A DNA stretch of 64,000 nucleotides from Macrotrachela quadricornifera (lineage: Eukaryota; Rotifera; Eurotatoria; Philodinida; Philodinidae): contig JAJEKB010021741.1 of the NCBI GenBank assembly GCA_022393335.1, positions 1,754,102 to 1,818,101 on the forward strand, written 5' to 3'. Of the stretch, positions 24,652 through 36,469 are shown in pieces; within the stretch, counting starts at the first letter, position 1; each line of letters begins with the position of its first letter. The position numbers and the translations under genes were made by a program. Below the pieces are notes generated by a model. That model was given only the letters and a program-made list of their open reading frames with translations, was not told where the DNA came from and did no database searches.

Positions 24652-25198
24652 TAGGGGTGTCGGCGTTCCCCGTTCCCTAGCGTTCCGTTCCCAAGGAACG
24701 GAACGCATATCATAGTGTGACTTTTAGCATTTTTTCAAGACATGGTGGTGTCTACATGCTTTTGCTTGTCGTTTTACTCCAAATTGTTGTCCGTTCCCCG
24801 TTCTTGGGAACGGGGAACGCGGAACGGACGACAATCTGAAGTAAAACGACAAGTAAAAGCATGTAGACACCACCACCTCTTGAAAAAATGCTAAAAGTCA
24901 CACTATGATATGTGTTCCGTTCCTTGGGAACGGAACGCTAGGGAACGGGGAACGCCGACACTCCTAAATTTGAAAGTCGTATTTTAGTTACCAGATCAAC
25001 ATGCTATATGTGTGCTGATAGGAGTACCACTCAAATATTGTGTTCTCAAGAATGAGTAAGCGTTCAGTTCCCCACTCATGGAATGCGTTCCGTTCCGCGT
25101 TCCTGGAACGGGGAACGGGAGGCGTTCCGCGTTCCTGAGAACGGGGAACGGAACGCGTTCCCCGTTCCCAGGAACGGAACGCAAAAACGACACCCCTA
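24652..25198. mobile_element. hAT-type MITE with 8 bp target duplication and GGAACG repeats
   Basis: The ends TAGGGGTGTCG and CGACACCCCTA are flanked on both sides by GTCTGAAC (24644-24651 and 25199-25206). Copy A has the single uninterrupted site GTCTGAACC near 5586. The left 315 bp (24652-24966) is itself a near-perfect palindrome ending CGCCGACACTCCTA, so it looks like a complete element with an extra GGAACG-rich tail and a second terminus. There is no coding capacity. Confidence 0.88.
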
Positions 25199-26018
25199 GT
25201 CTGAACCATTTTTGATACTTTTATTATCAAAAGATGCGCTGTGAAAATCTTTACAAGATTATATAATGAGATTTGATCTCAGCTGTAAGTATGAGAAAGT
25301 TAATAAACAACATTGTGAGACTCTAACATATCTAGTTTTCTAAAGTTTATTGTACAATTCAATGTACTCTTTCTTGTGATATATGTATATCCAAACCCTT
25401 TTCAACTAAGTATAATGAATCGAAAACCATATAATCTCTTAAAATTGGGTGAAAAACTATCAAAATTAAGATTATCTTGCTCATTTCATTGGAAAAAAAG
25501 AATATATCTAAGTTTAGACATTTTGATACAATGCGGTGTCAATGCTCTGCAATTGCTGTTGATTTGAGCCGTATTTTTGAAGAATTTTAAAAAGAAAGAA
25601 TTACTCTTTGCTACACACATGTCAATATGAATATATTTTTGACTATAGCATAAAAGATGGAGCTTTTCGTGCGTTATAACAGCATTAATTATTCGTTGTT
25701 AATATTCCAAAAGGTGAATGAATAAAATAAAACAATTTGAATTTGTTGAGAATAAAACTTTAGAAAGTTAGAACTATTTATGTGTATTAATTCGATATTA
25801 CTAATATCAATTTTCATTATTTTAAGATAAAAAGTCATTACTAAGTTTTAAGCAGCTTGCTTTTCATTTAGATTTCAATTTAAATAATTGTAAAACGCTT
25901 CTTTTTTTTTTTTAGGAATAATTAGATATTAATTAAAAATTCAAAAAACAAACAAGATGAGAATATTTTCGTGAGTATATATATATTTATTTACAAGAAA
26001 ACCGAGTAAACTAAGAAT

Positions 26019-26445
26019 TTATAAACAATCAAGAGTTCCATTATGATTTCCAATGCATTGATTAAGATCGAAATTTGTCAGTTGTTCATTACATGTTGCT
26101 CTTAGAAATTGTCCAACAACTTCAATGTTACTACAAGATGCACTAAAACCTCCATCTCGTCGACATACTAAAAAGCCAGAGTCATTGGCAACACATTGGT
26201 CCAAATTGATTGTGGCTTTGGCCTCGCTTCCATCCTCTCGTGTACATATTGCAAATAACTTTTGTTCAAGTATAGTAACAATGCGACAATTATTAATAAA
26301 ACCACCATCCGAATGAGCATGCTGCAATATAATAATGTTATAAATTTAGTTTTATCAAAAAAAAAATTACACAAACCTGAATGAAAAGAACTATCATTAT
26401 TAGAAGATAGACAATATTTAATCGTGTTAATGTAATTGAAGTCAT
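26019..26445 (-). CDS. Secreted CVNH (cyanovirin-N homology) protein, copy B
   Basis: Exon 1 (26445-26377) encodes a 23-residue hydrophobic leader and exon 2 (26321-26019, TAA) about 100 residues. Gene structure, intron phase and cysteine pattern are the same as the paralogue at 6400-6823. The C-terminal half (GFSASCSNI ... FDLNQCIGNHNGTLDC) is almost unchanged. Most differences fall near the start of the mature protein (DGGFINNCRIVTILEQKLFA versus the copy A segment). Both copies are intact, so both may be expressed. The glycan-binding role is inferred from the family. Confidence 0.82.
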
Positions 26446-27756
26446 AGTTAATAGACAAGATAATAATAATAATATTTTTGTTGTATATCGCTGTTGATAA
26501 ACCAAGTGCTTATATAGGATGTAAGGGTGAGAGGATAGTAATTTATCATTTTTACAAATTAAAATTGAAGTACGCAATCTATAATTAAACATACATATTC
26601 CCACATCGTCATATAAACATAAATATATTTTTACTATATTCTACTATGCTTCTTCTACGTAAGTGGCGTAATGATATTAACGTCATTCAAGGACAAAATC
26701 CACGTTTATGAAAACGAAAGGTAATGATGACTGTTCTTTTAGTATATTGATAAAAAAAAGTCGTTTATAATGACTACCATAAATAGTTTATTTATTTTCC
26801 GTCACGAAAGTCGCAAATTTTTATTTCTTTTATTGCGAAGATTGTTGTTTATTATGATAAACAATATTATAAATGAATGTTATCTAAACCACAGTATTTA
26901 CGTAGAAATGACTGAACATAAATATAAGATCTTTCTTTCAAATCATATTTCAAAATATGTGTTTATTCTCTCGATTGAAGGGAAGATTATATGAAGTAAA
27001 ATAGATTAGTATATATTTGTTTGTTTGTATAATGAATGACCGCGTATTCATGAGTATTGGTGTAAGGTTAGAATAATTATTTAAACTGATAGTGACTGTT
27101 TTGTGCTACGAACCTTCAGTCAATCAAATGATTTCTCAATAATATTCAAATATAGCTAGATATCAATATAGTACCAAAGATCGATTCTAAAATACTTTCT
27201 AGATTATTTTCAAAAAGAAGCTATTTTTAATGTAACCTGTTAGAAAGTGAACACCATTTACTTGAAATAATATGACATACATTTAGAATTGAGAGAATAT
27301 CAGATAGATACGAAATTCAATTTTAGTACTGTTATGTTATTGCCCAACCTCAAACTTTTTTGGAATTTTTTTCTAAGTTTTATTTTTAATGAAATGAAAT
27401 CATTGTACACAAAATAGAAAATCATCAGTACTAGTTTTCTCACAGTCAGGATGTGACTACATCATTCAACATGGAAAAAACCAAAACGTTTGTCACATAT
27501 GCAAGAAGAGAGAAGAAAAGAACAAGAGGAAAACATCGATAAATATGACATTATATGATAAAAGCATTTGTGGTGCGCGAGAGATGCAAAGATAGCAATT
27601 GCTACTCCTGACATTCTCATATGCTGGCAATTATTAGAAGGACATTTATATATTCTAAGACTGGTTTTATCTTTTTCTGAAGCTGCACTTTCATTATGAA
27701 TTTGTATCGAAAACCAGAAAAATAAAAATCATATTTTAAAAATAAATAAATTGATA

Positions 27757-28680
27757 ATAACGGGTGATACAAGAGTTTTGCATTAATATTATTTTCATTT
27801 TCAAGCTGTTCACAAACATTTTAGAGATTTTATTTCTCTTCTACTAGAAAGAACATAAGCTAAAGTATATACTCATATTCTTTTCTTCTGGACAAAAAAC
27901 TACGAAGAAAAATAAGTATTATGATTGTATATCCAGTTTCTAATAAATACATTGAAGAAACGAATCTCTCACATATTTAGATACTTTTTTGTCGTTTCAA
28001 CTCTTTTATATTGAATCTTTTATTTAATAAATGCTCTATGAAGGTCTCGGTAAGATAGTATGATTATCTAAACTAAAATAATTTTTATTGATTGAAAATC
28101 TGTGTCATAGATGATCAACATTTTCGAAAATAATCTTCTTTTTTATATATCAAGAAACAGTCATACCGCTTATCAGAACGAATTATCCTAAGCTTTAATG
28201 CTAGTCTGTATGCTATGCCAATCAAGTCGAAAAGAGGACGTGTAAGGTGTTTAAAACTACGATAAATTAATATATTAAATAGATTAGTATAAAATCTTAG
28301 GATAATTCGTTCTGCTAAGCGAAATAACAGTTTCTTGAAATATAAAAAAAGAAGGTCATTTTCGAAAGTGTTTATCATATATGACACAGATTTTCGATCA
28401 ATAAAAATCATTTTAGTTCAGACAAACATATTACAGGCATGTTACTGGACCCTTATTTTTAAGGAGGAGGTGTCCACGTAATTTATGAATTATATGCAAT
28501 TCACAAATTATGTGGACACCTCCTCCTTAAAAATAAAGGTCCAGTAACATGCCTGATATTATCTTGCCGAGATCTTCATGGAGCATTTATTAAATAAAAG
28601 ATTTAATATAAAAGAGTTGAAACGACAAAAAAATATCTAAATATATGAGAGATTTATTTTTTCAATGTACGTTAGCTTGC
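27757..28680. repeat. Long imperfect palindrome, copy B version
   Basis: Counterpart of the 8876-9686 palindrome. It keeps extra arm sequence lost in copy A (GAAAATCTGTGTCATA on the left near 28096, inverted near 28380). It is interrupted by the 122 bp MITE and truncated on its right arm. Confidence 0.65.
28434..28555. mobile_element. 122 bp palindromic MITE with ATATTA flanks
   Basis: The two ~58 bp arms begin CAGGCATGTTACTGGACC and match with about three differences around a loop of a few bases. The direct flanks ATATTA (28428-28433 and 28556-28561) are the likely target duplication. Absent from copy A. Confidence 0.85.
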
Positions 28681-29037
28681 ACCGCCTGTGTATCGAACAT
28701 ACGTGAAGATGACTAGCCCTATATGAATATACCCATTAACAGTTGAGTTCGATATAAACACAAAATGTTTGACAAAATTAGTTTAATAATGTGAACAGTA
28801 TGATAGAATTTATAAGATAAACAGTTAATAGTTACGACAGTACAGAAAAATTTTTAAAAAAATGGAGAGGGTGGGATGATAATAAACCAGTATGTAAATT
28901 TTTAGTATAAATATCCTAAAAAGGTTTTAAAATATGTATTCAATAATGAATGTTTAGGATTTATGGGAATAGGCTTGATCTTCCATTTAAACTATATATT
29001 CATAGTTAAAAGTCAAAAGTTATGTAACAAGGATGTT

Positions 29038-29842
29038 CGGTTTGTCCAAACGTAACGGTGTTACGTTTTTAACATACTGTTTTCTATTTATCTCAAGAAC
29101 TATGATAGCTAGAAAATTCGTTCAAGCGTCATTCGACGCAGCTCGTCAAGCTCTACCAATGTTGTGAAAATGATTTGTTTTCACGTAACTCTCGAGTTTG
29201 TGGAAAAGTTTTTCGATCGCGTAACAGTGTTACATAAAAGGACCCTCATCGTGTAGTGTTTATCATTATTTCTTGATTTCTTGCGAAAGTGTCAGTCAAA
29301 ATATAATTCTAAAAATATGTATTTTGTAGAGCTTTTTACGAGCTTCACAACGGTGAAAAATACTTTTCCTATCTAATATTGTTTAGGTAAAGAATGCCAA
29401 AAAACAAACGTAACGGTGTTACGTTTTTCGTAACGGTGTGACACAGTTTTTTGTCAGCCATTTTGGGACATTTAACATGATCAAAATGATTTTATTTTTC
29501 GAAGGGTGAGTCCTTATGTGTAGATAAGTGCTCTATAAAAAAAATCAGATCGATCCATCGAAATGGGAGCTCAAAATCTAAGTAGAAAGTGGGAAACTCC
29601 ATATAAGGCTGCAAAGCGTTCCCAGTTACCAAAGTGAAAACCAAATAGCCCATTTTGTAGAGAATGAATTTCTGCATCGAATAGTACGTCTCGACGCATT
29701 TTCTGGAAAATTTACAAAATGGATGTCAGATTCATAATCAGCGTTAAAAACTGCATCTATAGACCTATTCAAATCAGCTCAACTCGAAAAAAAAAATTTT
29801 CGAAACTTGATCAGCGAAGTATCACTTTACGTGGACAAGCCC
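29038..29842. mobile_element. 805 bp insertion with repeated GTAACGGTGTTAC motif
   Basis: Copy A reads GGATGTTACAG where copy B has GGATGTT, 805 bp, then TGTTACAG, giving TGTT as the apparent duplication. The ends are partly inverted: CGGTTTGTCCAAACGTAA versus GGGCTTGTCCACGTAA read inward. The near-palindromic word CGTAACGGTGTTACG or its variants appears near 29050, 29220, 29408 and 29430. No transposase was found; the 61-codon ORF inside is not convincing. Confidence 0.72.
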
Positions 29843-30026
29843 TGTTACAGTTCCCTTTTACTATTTATTAACTTTTTCTGAACTGTATTATAACCAAGGC
29901 AGAGAGAGATTATATTTGCAAACTCACACTCGTAGATTCTGTGTAGAGAAACTTGCTAAAAATTTTAATGGAAGAGATTTTGTTCAAGAAATATAGTTTA
30001 CAAAAACGAAAGCTTTTTCTTTGTGT

Positions 30027-30397
30027 GAACTATGAGAAAAGAATAATACATTCACTAATGAAAATTTAAAGTAACTATATCTTTATCAGCAAGAAGACTA
30101 TTTATAGACATGTTTTTTGTAACAGACAATATGACATAAGGAAATGAAGTCATGAGTCCAAATGAAATGTTAAGAAATATTTCATAAAAACTTCTATTTA
30201 AACCGTATCTCCTATTATAGTAGTGCCATTTTCCAGCAAAAATGCCATGTAAACAATTATATCAATATTGTTTTTTCAAGAATTGTAGAATATCATTGAA
30301 AATTAAAGTTCACTCAAAATTCTGCTCATGTAATTTCAGGAATATTGCCTTATAATTGATTTAAATAAATAAGCAAACAAAAAATTACATTCAGATC
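30027..30397. other. Intergenic, nothing recognised
   Basis: AT-rich spacer between copy B and the nested element cluster. Confidence 0.35.
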
Positions 30398-31119
30398 CAT
30401 GTAATACAAACCGGCTCCCAAAACTGCGGTATACTGCCGGTTTTTTTCGGTAAACCGGAGTTATCCGATGCTGGTATGTGCAACTAGCTAATACTGTTTG
30501 CCTCTATTTTTTGAAAGTTTGTATAGGAAAATTTAACAGATATTTTTAGATTCATAGGATTTTTATTTCACCCAAAACAAAAATACAAGAAAATGTTAAA
30601 ATACAAACAATAAACAACAATGTAGTGAGAAATAAATTTAGAAAAATAAATTTAAAAATTAATAAAATCAATAAAAAACACTTTAAAGAAAATCAAACTA
30701 AAAAAAAATAACTTAATAATTTTCAAACAATTAATATGAAAAGTGAATATTAAAAACTTAAATATAAAAAAAATATATGCCTACTTGGAATTTGTTGTTG
30801 TTAAGATGTTTTCGTGTCTTCTAGAAAGTAAAAAAACAAAATAAATAATACAGCACATGTGCATATATAACATTTTTTTTGTTCTGTATAGCTATTCTCC
30901 TTCTATTATATATACCCAGGTCGAACGAGTTGGACCGTAAACGGTAGTATACGGATAAAAAACGGTATCTATACGGATATCCGGCCTTTTTCGTATACTG
31001 ATAACAGTTAACGGTATAGATACGGATATTTTTCGCAACGTTTACGGACCGTAATACGGAGTACCGAATTCTGTCCGATAACGGTACTCAGATTGCGTCC
31101 CGTTTCTAGACGTTTTTTG

Positions 31120-31620
31120 AAAACCTACTTAATATTCTTATTTTAGATTATTATTCTTATTAAATTATGGAACAACAAGTATTTTAAATTATTTTTGTTT
31201 TTTTTATCTATTTAGATTAGCATTATTATTCAATTATTGAACAGTAAGTATTTTTAATCACTTTATTTCGTTTTTATTTATTTTAGATTAGCTTTCTTAT
31301 ACAATGAGCCTTATTCACGATTGGCTTCGTGGTTAAACTCTTTGATTGTTACTTTGATTTGATGACATTTTCTCTTTGATCCGTGGCCAACAACGAAACA
31401 TGAATAAGGCTCATTGTTGAATAGTAAGTATTTTAAATTATTTCTTTTTTTTATCTATTTTAGATGAGTAATCTTATACAATTGTTGAACAGTAAGTATT
31501 TTTAATTATTTCTTTTTTTTTGTCTGTTTTAGATTACTTTTCTTAATGAATTATGGAACAATAAGTATTTTAAGTCAATTCATTTTTTTAATTTATTTTA
31601 GGTTATTATTCTTACAATGC
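31120..31620. repeat. Tandem array of ~75 bp units
   Basis: The unit is roughly TTATTGAACAGTAAGTATTT, then TTAATTATTTC, a T-rich run and TTTTAGATTA. There are about five diverged copies, one of them split by the 107 bp MITE. Confidence 0.7.
31306..31412. mobile_element. 107 bp MITE inside a tandem-repeat unit
   Basis: The ends GAGCCTTATTCA and TGAATAAGGCTC are inverted. Comparison with a neighbouring intact unit (TTATACAATTGTTGAACAG) shows the insertion point, with AT as the apparent duplication. Confidence 0.78.
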
Positions 31621-31622
31621 CG

Positions 31623-31936
31623 TATATATGGGCGTGACCAACGGTAATGTTTTTCATTAATGTTTTTTTTTATTGTAGGGATACAGCATATTATTATTCG
31701 GGTCATACGATAGAGGATCACAGATGACCCTCAATTGGCCTGAACAACACTATGCTTTATTGGTACAATAGTGGAGAAAATTTTCACTACTATCGTAACA
31801 ATAAAGTATAGCATTATTTGGGCCCATTCAGGGTTATCTATGATACTCTATCATATGACCCGAATAATAGTATGTTGTATCCCTACAATAAAAAAACATT
31901 AATGGGATACCTTACCGTTGATCACGACTATATATA
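31623..31936. mobile_element. ~310 bp palindromic MITE
   Basis: The arms read inward TATATATGGGCGTGACCAAC and TATATATAGTCGTGATCAAC, then both give ATTAATGTTTTTTT and ATTGTAGGGATACA. The centre lies near 31780. No ORF. Confidence 0.75.
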
Positions 31937-32463
31937 TAACATATGAGAAAATAATAAAATAAGTATGACATGCATGATGCAGACAATACTTGAGCTGGCT
32001 ACAAAAACCTAGTAGGATCTCGTCGGATCCGAGCTTAAGATTATTTGTCCTGGATATTGCTAATGAAATAGATGATTTTAAATCAACTAATTGTCGAGAT
32101 AAAATACTCTGAGTAGTGCGAACGGATATAAATTGGTCTGTTTTCGGCTATGAAACGGTCTCAATACGGTACAAAACACACTACCGTATCATATCCGATA
32201 ATTCTCAAAAAACCACCTAATACGGAAAGTTTACGGAACAGGCACGTTACGGTCTGTAATTCTGTGCTCGATAATACGGTTCGATACGGACCAAAAACGG
32301 ACCGAATGGACACCGTATAATACCGTAAATACGCCGTTTTTAAAACGTTTACGGTACGTTTTCATGCTGTAAACTTAGCCGTTTTCATCGACCTGGGTAG
32401 TTCATGGGAATATTATCGGTGACCCCGGTTTACCGCTAAAAAGGATCCAGTATTTGTAACATG

Positions 32464-35063
32464 AGTCTTGTTAAAATAGCTCAACATTTGACATTGAATC
32501 TATCTGTTGAAGAAATATTTCAACTAATAACTGATAATTTTATCATCTTAAAATCAATAGAATACTATGCGAATTTTCACATGTAAATCATAGATAAAAA
32601 GGATAGTTTTTCGTATAGAATGGGAGAATAACTAAAAAATATCTAGAATATTGATTCTAGACAAGTTTTTAATTTTGTCGAGAATGAAAAATTCAATTGC
32701 TGGTCAACCCTTTGAGGACTGGTATCCAAAAAATGGACCATCTGTTTTTCAGCAAAGGAAAAAATGTTTAATTCACATTAAACTATTAAATATGTAAGGT
32801 TGTTAAGATCATGAAAAACTACATTTTTCATCTCATACTTTTCTTATCTTTCTTTCCTTCTCTCAAATAAATTCTCTTCAAATATCCTTTGTCATTGCTG
32901 CTAAGACATTATTCTTGAATTTGCTAAGCATATCATTCTGGTTTCAGTGGCGAAGTCTCTCTGCTCCAGCAATAAACGAATAAGTTGTGAAAGACATCCT
33001 TCTAAAAATAAATCCAAAAAAACATTCCCAAAATCTGTCCTTAATTTTGACAATGAATGCATTTGTGTGTGAAAGGAACAAGAAGATGTTTTTGTGTTTT
33101 TTATTATCATAAGATTTTTATGCAGTTATTTTGAGTTACAATAGAACAAAAAGGTTGAAAAATATTTTTTTGATTAAAAAAAAATCGATCCTCAAGAGGT
33201 TAAAACCTTGACTACAATGAAGGGAACAATATTTGAGGACGTTATAAGACTATCTTCATAAGAAATTTGTAAAGTCAAAAGAATCTGAAGATAAGAAAAT
33301 TCTTGAAACTTTTCAGAATGCCTAGCAGCTCTCTTTCTGTATCTTTACACTTGAAAAAAATAAAATATTGGGACATATCGATATATAACTAATTGCCAAG
33401 TGTCCAGTACGTTCCTCTGCTTTGGCAATCGTGTGAGTGAAGTCTAACAACTTCTTGTCATTGACAGTAATAACAATTTTATTCGTAGTTTTTTTATGAC
33501 AATTATCACATAATATTATTAAAGAAGTGAAATAACGCATTATAGCCATTCTTCAGCATGTTGATATATCAAGAAAGCAAAGATGATAAGAAAAAAAAGA
33601 AAGTTACTCATGTGGATGTGACTTAATACTGATATAGTCTAGTTAAGAAGATGAAAGTCATGAGTATATGTTGTTTATTTGAATAATTTTGCTTTTCTTA
33701 CTCATTCGGAAGTCGACTGTGTTACAATTGAAGGTAAGACCATAATAATCGAATATTAAGAAAAACATTCTTTAGCATGATCTAAAATAACTTAGACATA
33801 CACGAGAATCCAAACTAAGTACTTTTGATATTTAGTGATTTAAGAGTTTCGAGACATCGTGAAAATAAGTTTTTGAAAGAATAAAACTATAATGGTTTTC
33901 AATAAACATTATTATATGTTTTGTGAAATAAACTTTAGATGTAGAGTTACACACAAAAAGATCCTTTTTATTAAGTCTAGAATAAAGAAATTTTAAAATG
34001 TTCTTTGAAAAAGCTTCGTAGATCCTTTTAGAAACATTCTCAAGAAGTTATTTTTCCTGTTCTAAATGTATTCTTCACGGATATATATGTATAGAATTAA
34101 TATGCATTCTTCAAATTTAGTTCTAACACTGATTATTCATACGCATATTCTATTATAATTCAAGGACAATGTTATATACACATACATAAAATGTATGAAG
34201 TACAGAGACCTAAAGCACATTTATTGCAGGGATAATTTTCAAAGCATCGTCAAGAACAACTACATTCAATTTTGTACTATATATATACTTAGGATCATAG
34301 ATCCAATTGTCAGAAATTGTTGGATCCGATAAAGTTATTTGACTTGAGCGTATGTGTGCCACAGCTCCAAATAGGTCAGGCTAGACTTAAGAAAGTCAGC
34401 CCGTGGGCCATTAAACCTTGGTCCAACCCGGACCATCCAAGGACTACTCATATATTTAATAATTTTCTTCAAAGATAGTTTTTCTTGCTGCTCGAATTTT
34501 AACCAAAGTTATATGTTTATTGTTAAGTATTCTAACATGTGATAAATTAAATTACAATTTATTTCATATAATCAATGACATTTAAGAACTTCTTTGTAAT
34601 CTAGATTCAATCCATCGGCACCCATCGCAAAATTGACCATTTCAGCTCATTCAGAGAATCTTTTTCAAAAAAAGTGCAATCCAGAAATCGGGTTAAGCTG
34701 GGCTAAGTTAGAAAACGAACGAAATATCTTGCTAATGGCTTGAGCAAAGGAAATAATGCATTTTGTGAATGATAAAAATTTGTCCAAGCTTGATATTCAT
34801 AAAGACATACCTAGAAAGACCCTTTACTAAAGACATTCCTTTTTTTTCTATCTGTGAAAACGTAAATTGTTTTTGTTAAAATCAATAATGATGCTTAACA
34901 ACGAGCAAATTCCTGTCAAAAATCATGATGATCTACATACAATCTGGTATGTTGATCAAGAATAGTTATACTAGCAGGTAGCATTCTTACTTTCGAACCT
35001 AACTGTATCTATATAAACGTTTGATTTCATGATAAACTTTAGTGATATTCTTAATGTGTATCT
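32464..35063. other. Intergenic with two weak minus-strand ORFs
   Basis: The minus ORFs at 33549-33322 (75 codons, including DNCHKKTTNKIVITVNDKK) and 33110-32901 (69 codons) have plausible codon use and could be exons of one unrecognised gene, but I cannot link them. Near 34370-34440 GGTCCAACCCGGACC is an inverted word of MITE style. Confidence 0.35.
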
Positions 35064-35080
35064 ATATATATAAAGAAGAA

Positions 35081-35111
<31 letters not shown>

Positions 35112-35112
35112 G
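35081..35112. repeat. (TGTC)8 microsatellite
   Basis: Eight uninterrupted TGTC units, preceded by TATATATATAAAGAAGAA. It heads the first of three diverged repeat modules. Confidence 0.95.
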
Positions 35113-35113
35113 T

Positions 35114-35895
35114 GTTCGCTATGCATTCACTCCTTGTAAAAGCTACGACCACCAACCTTTCCATGGTGCCTCCCCAGGCCCAGAGGAAGGTCATAGCGGG
35201 GTCACCCACCGAGGGTGTGAGTTTGGGTGTGGGGTGTGGGTGGAATCTTACCAAGATAGTGTTGTCTTAACTAACACTACCAAATTTTTCGCGGTGGTTT
35301 TCTGAGTCCAGTGATGGTTTTATAGAGTGTTGTTACCATTAATAGGAGTAGTATGATAGTGTTTGGGTGAAATTTCACCCAAATTATATGGCAATGAAAT
35401 TTGCACGAATTTTTGAGAAATTTAGCGAATTTTGTTATGATTCTAAGATGAATCATTTTGTATCGATGGTTTTTTGGTTTAAATGTGTAACCGGAATGCT
35501 TCTAATAGGTTATAAGAGAAAAAAATGTATACAAGCGTTTCCTTGATTCACAACGATGACGTATCTACATATTTAAGGAAGAACGTTTGTCTGCTCGCTA
35601 TGCATTCAGTCCGTGCGATAGCTAGCGTCACAAAAGTTTCCACACTACTTCCTTAGCTTCTAAGGAAAGTCATCGTGAGGTTGGAACCACCAAACGGGGT
35701 GCGTGGAAGCAGCTGGGTGAAATTTCATCGTGATCAATACAGATCGAGATTCTTATGAGTCTGTTCGCTATGTATTTAGTCACCGTGAGAGATAGCGTCA
35801 CGGAACTATCCGCATCAGTTCCTTGAGTGCTAAGGAAAGTCAGCTGAGTGATTGGCAGTGAGAAAGGGAGGCGTGTGTGAAACTTCATCCAAGTC
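35114..35895. repeat. Three diverged ~150 bp modules
   Basis: Modules at about 35114-35270, 35593-35745 and 35763-35895 share TTCGCTATGCATTCAGTC, a GATAGC.GTCAC segment, CTAAGGAAAGTCA and GTGAAA.TTCATC. The first contains GGGTGTGGGGTGTGGGTGG near 35224. No coding is evident. Confidence 0.7.
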
Positions 35896-35974
35896 GTAAG
35901 AGATCGTGATTTTAGTCACTTTCTAATCAAATGACGCAGTTCAATCTAAATTTGAGAGTGATCGTGTCCAGAGT

Positions 35975-36345
35975 GGATGCGAGTGAGCATGTCAGCTTGA
36001 GCCCGATGAGAAGAGTCCTATTGAAGATGCCTGATGCACGGTGGGAAATGGTCTGTGAAAGATACCCCAAGCACGGCGGAAAAAGCTCTGTGAAAGATGC
36101 TCCACGCACGGTGGGAAAAGCTCTGAAAAATACCCCCCACGCACAGAAGGATAAGCGCTGAAAAATTCCTCAAGCACGGCGGAAAAAGCTTTGCGAAAGA
36201 TATTCCACGCACGGCGGGAAAAGTCCGGTCCAATAGGTTTCAGATGTGACGCGAAAATTTCTGTTGCAGATGGTTCACCCACAGGAGAAACAGTCCTATA
36301 AAAGACGTGTTACGTACAGCAGAAAAAGTCGGATTGAAGATGCAA
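35975..36345. repeat. ~35 bp minisatellite, about ten copies
   Basis: The unit is approximately CCACGCACGGCGGGAAAAG then TCCTGTGAAAGATG. Copies are best preserved at 36027-36235 and decay outward. Two minus frames stay open through it (96 and 71 codons), an effect of the repeat rather than a gene. It ends about 125 bp upstream of the ATG of the HATPase gene. Confidence 0.82.
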
Positions 36346-36469
36346 AACTTCAACCATATTCTCTTTGCAGCGGGTACTACCGCTAGTGATTTATAAGAAA
36401 GAAAACTATAGATATTCATCCTTTCTAAAAATGACAATCTATAAGTATTTTATTCAGATTCAACGAACA

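Larger units (their letters stand above)
24507..30026. repeat. Duplicated block, copy B
   Basis: Direct repeat of 5448-10300, about 19 kb downstream. It carries its own insertions: a hAT MITE (24652-25198), a 122 bp palindromic MITE (28434-28555) and an 805 bp element (29038-29842). It lacks the Tc1-like element of copy A and about 270 bp of the right arm of the shared palindrome. Confidence 0.88.
30915..32397. mobile_element. Element with CCCAGGTCGA ends and ACGGTA-rich subtermini
   Basis: The inverted ends CCCAGGTCGA are flanked by TA (30913-30914 and 32398-32399). Both subterminal regions (about 170 bp left, 290 bp right) are dense in inverted ACGGT/ACCGTA words. No transposase is visible. 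Its interior is a tandem array plus two further insertions. Confidence 0.72.
30398..32463. mobile_element. Outer element of a nested cluster
   Basis: The left boundary ATACAAACCGGCTCCC is followed by CGGTAAACCGG. The right boundary, read inward, gives TACAAATACTGGATCC then CGGTAAACCGGGG. These look like inverted ends of one element interrupted by the element at 30915-32397. The target duplication is not resolved. Confidence 0.5.

Noticed and set aside
5762..25567. 63-codon ORF conserved in both duplicated blocks (5762-5953 and 25376-25567)
   Set aside because: The whole blocks are near identical, so conservation is not evidence of coding; it lacks an ATG at the stated start and has no motif.
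31120..31620. Regular repeats considered as a CRISPR-like array
   Set aside because: Repeats and spacers are not separable, the units drift, and the context is eukaryotic.
35200..35250. GGGTGTGGGGTGTGGGTGG resembles the TGTGGG-type telomeric repeat reported for bdelloids
   Set aside because: Barely two imperfect units inside a dispersed repeat module that recurs without the G-rich part at 35593 and 35763. This is not a telomere tract.
35992..36282. Overlapping minus ORFs of 96 and 71 codons
   Set aside because: They are frames of a 35 bp minisatellite; the peptide is just the repeat.
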